A stretch of 64,000 nt of DNA. It comes from Lineus longissimus. Its lineage: Eukaryota > Nemertea > Pilidiophora > Heteronemertea > Lineidae. The notes under the pieces were generated by a model, which made no database searches, was not told where the DNA came from, and saw only the letters and a program-made list of their open reading frames with translations. Shown here piece after piece: positions 63,994-64,000 of the stretch. Location: contig NC_088325.1 of assembly GCF_910592395.1 (NCBI RefSeq), forward strand, positions 4,865,501 through 4,929,500, written 5' to 3'. A program made the position numbers and the translations under genes. The number at the start of each line of letters is the position of its first letter. Within the stretch, counting starts at the first letter, position 1.

Positions 63994-64000
63994 TTTTATT

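Larger units (their letters stand above)
58013..64000 (+). mobile_element. Polinton-like element, lineage B, running off the window
   Basis: Gene order: capsid, small membrane protein, penton-type protein, membrane protein, packaging ATPase (opposite strand), chromodomain integrase, Zn/HNH protein. The capsid, ATPase and integrase identify it as Polinton-like, but all three are very different from lineage A. It is AT-rich with short intergenic gaps. Only one nonsense codon was found (in the capsid gene). No adenain-like protease or PolB is visible, and these may lie beyond 64 kb or be absent. The copy at 18.5-21 kb belongs to the same lineage. Confidence 0.85.

Overview
The window is eukaryotic, almost certainly from a marine invertebrate animal. 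It has spliced genes with GT/AG junctions, CR1/L2-type LINEs, a Gypsy element, a tRNA-derived SINE, several MITEs and two unrelated lineages of Polinton/adintovirus-like DNA elements. Secreted PAN-domain and receptor-like exons, and frequent taggcctac / acatgta words, would fit a deuterostome such as an echinoderm, hemichordate or lancelet. The species cannot be settled from sequence alone. No bacterial operons, rRNA or intact tRNA genes were seen.

Layout. 0-17 kb: host intergenic or intronic DNA with old segmental duplications (about 0.5-2.9 kb against 7.9-10.3 kb; 12.7-13.5 kb against 13.8-14.3 kb), a two-ORF CR1-like LINE on the minus strand (3.0-7.25 kb), a fold-back element (10.79-11.24 kb), a roughly 60-bp minisatellite (16.0-16.76 kb) and a SINE (17.2-17.4 kb). 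17.8-21 kb: a LINE fragment, then a decayed piece of a Polinton lineage (lineage B) carrying a Harbinger-like element inside a coding region. 21-24 kb: mostly empty, with a 20-bp minisatellite. 24-32 kb: two probable host genes on the plus strand, one an FnIII / IL-17-receptor-like secreted or surface protein in at least five exons, the other a signal-peptide plus PAN-domain protein with a 31-nt microexon and a long Arg-rich last exon.

33.8-47.0 kb: a large adintovirus/Polinton-like element (lineage A), visibly more GC-rich than its surroundings, with every gene on the minus strand. In transcription order these are protein-primed PolB, a PC4-like protein, a deoxynucleoside kinase, a Zn-ribbon acidic protein, chromodomain integrase, packaging ATPase, two small structural-type proteins with an unassigned ORF, major capsid protein and adenain-type protease. 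PolB has a frameshift; integrase and protease each carry one in-frame stop. No penton gene was found, and a roughly 0.8-kb spacer with a long direct repeat lies in the structural block. Together the genes would supply replication, nucleotide salvage, integration, genome packaging, capsid assembly and maturation.

47.2-56.9 kb: an L2/CR1-type LINE with an uninterrupted 998-codon ORF (minus), then a plus-strand SGNH-hydrolase ORF and a Gypsy gag-pol whose protease is frameshifted and whose integrase is cut off by a MITE. 58.0-64.0 kb: a younger, AT-rich copy of Polinton lineage B with capsid protein (one stop), small membrane protein, penton-type protein, membrane protein, ATPase, chromodomain integrase and a Zn-finger/HNH protein with an Asn-Met-Gln-rich repeat. 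It runs to the window edge, so its polymerase and far terminus are not visible.
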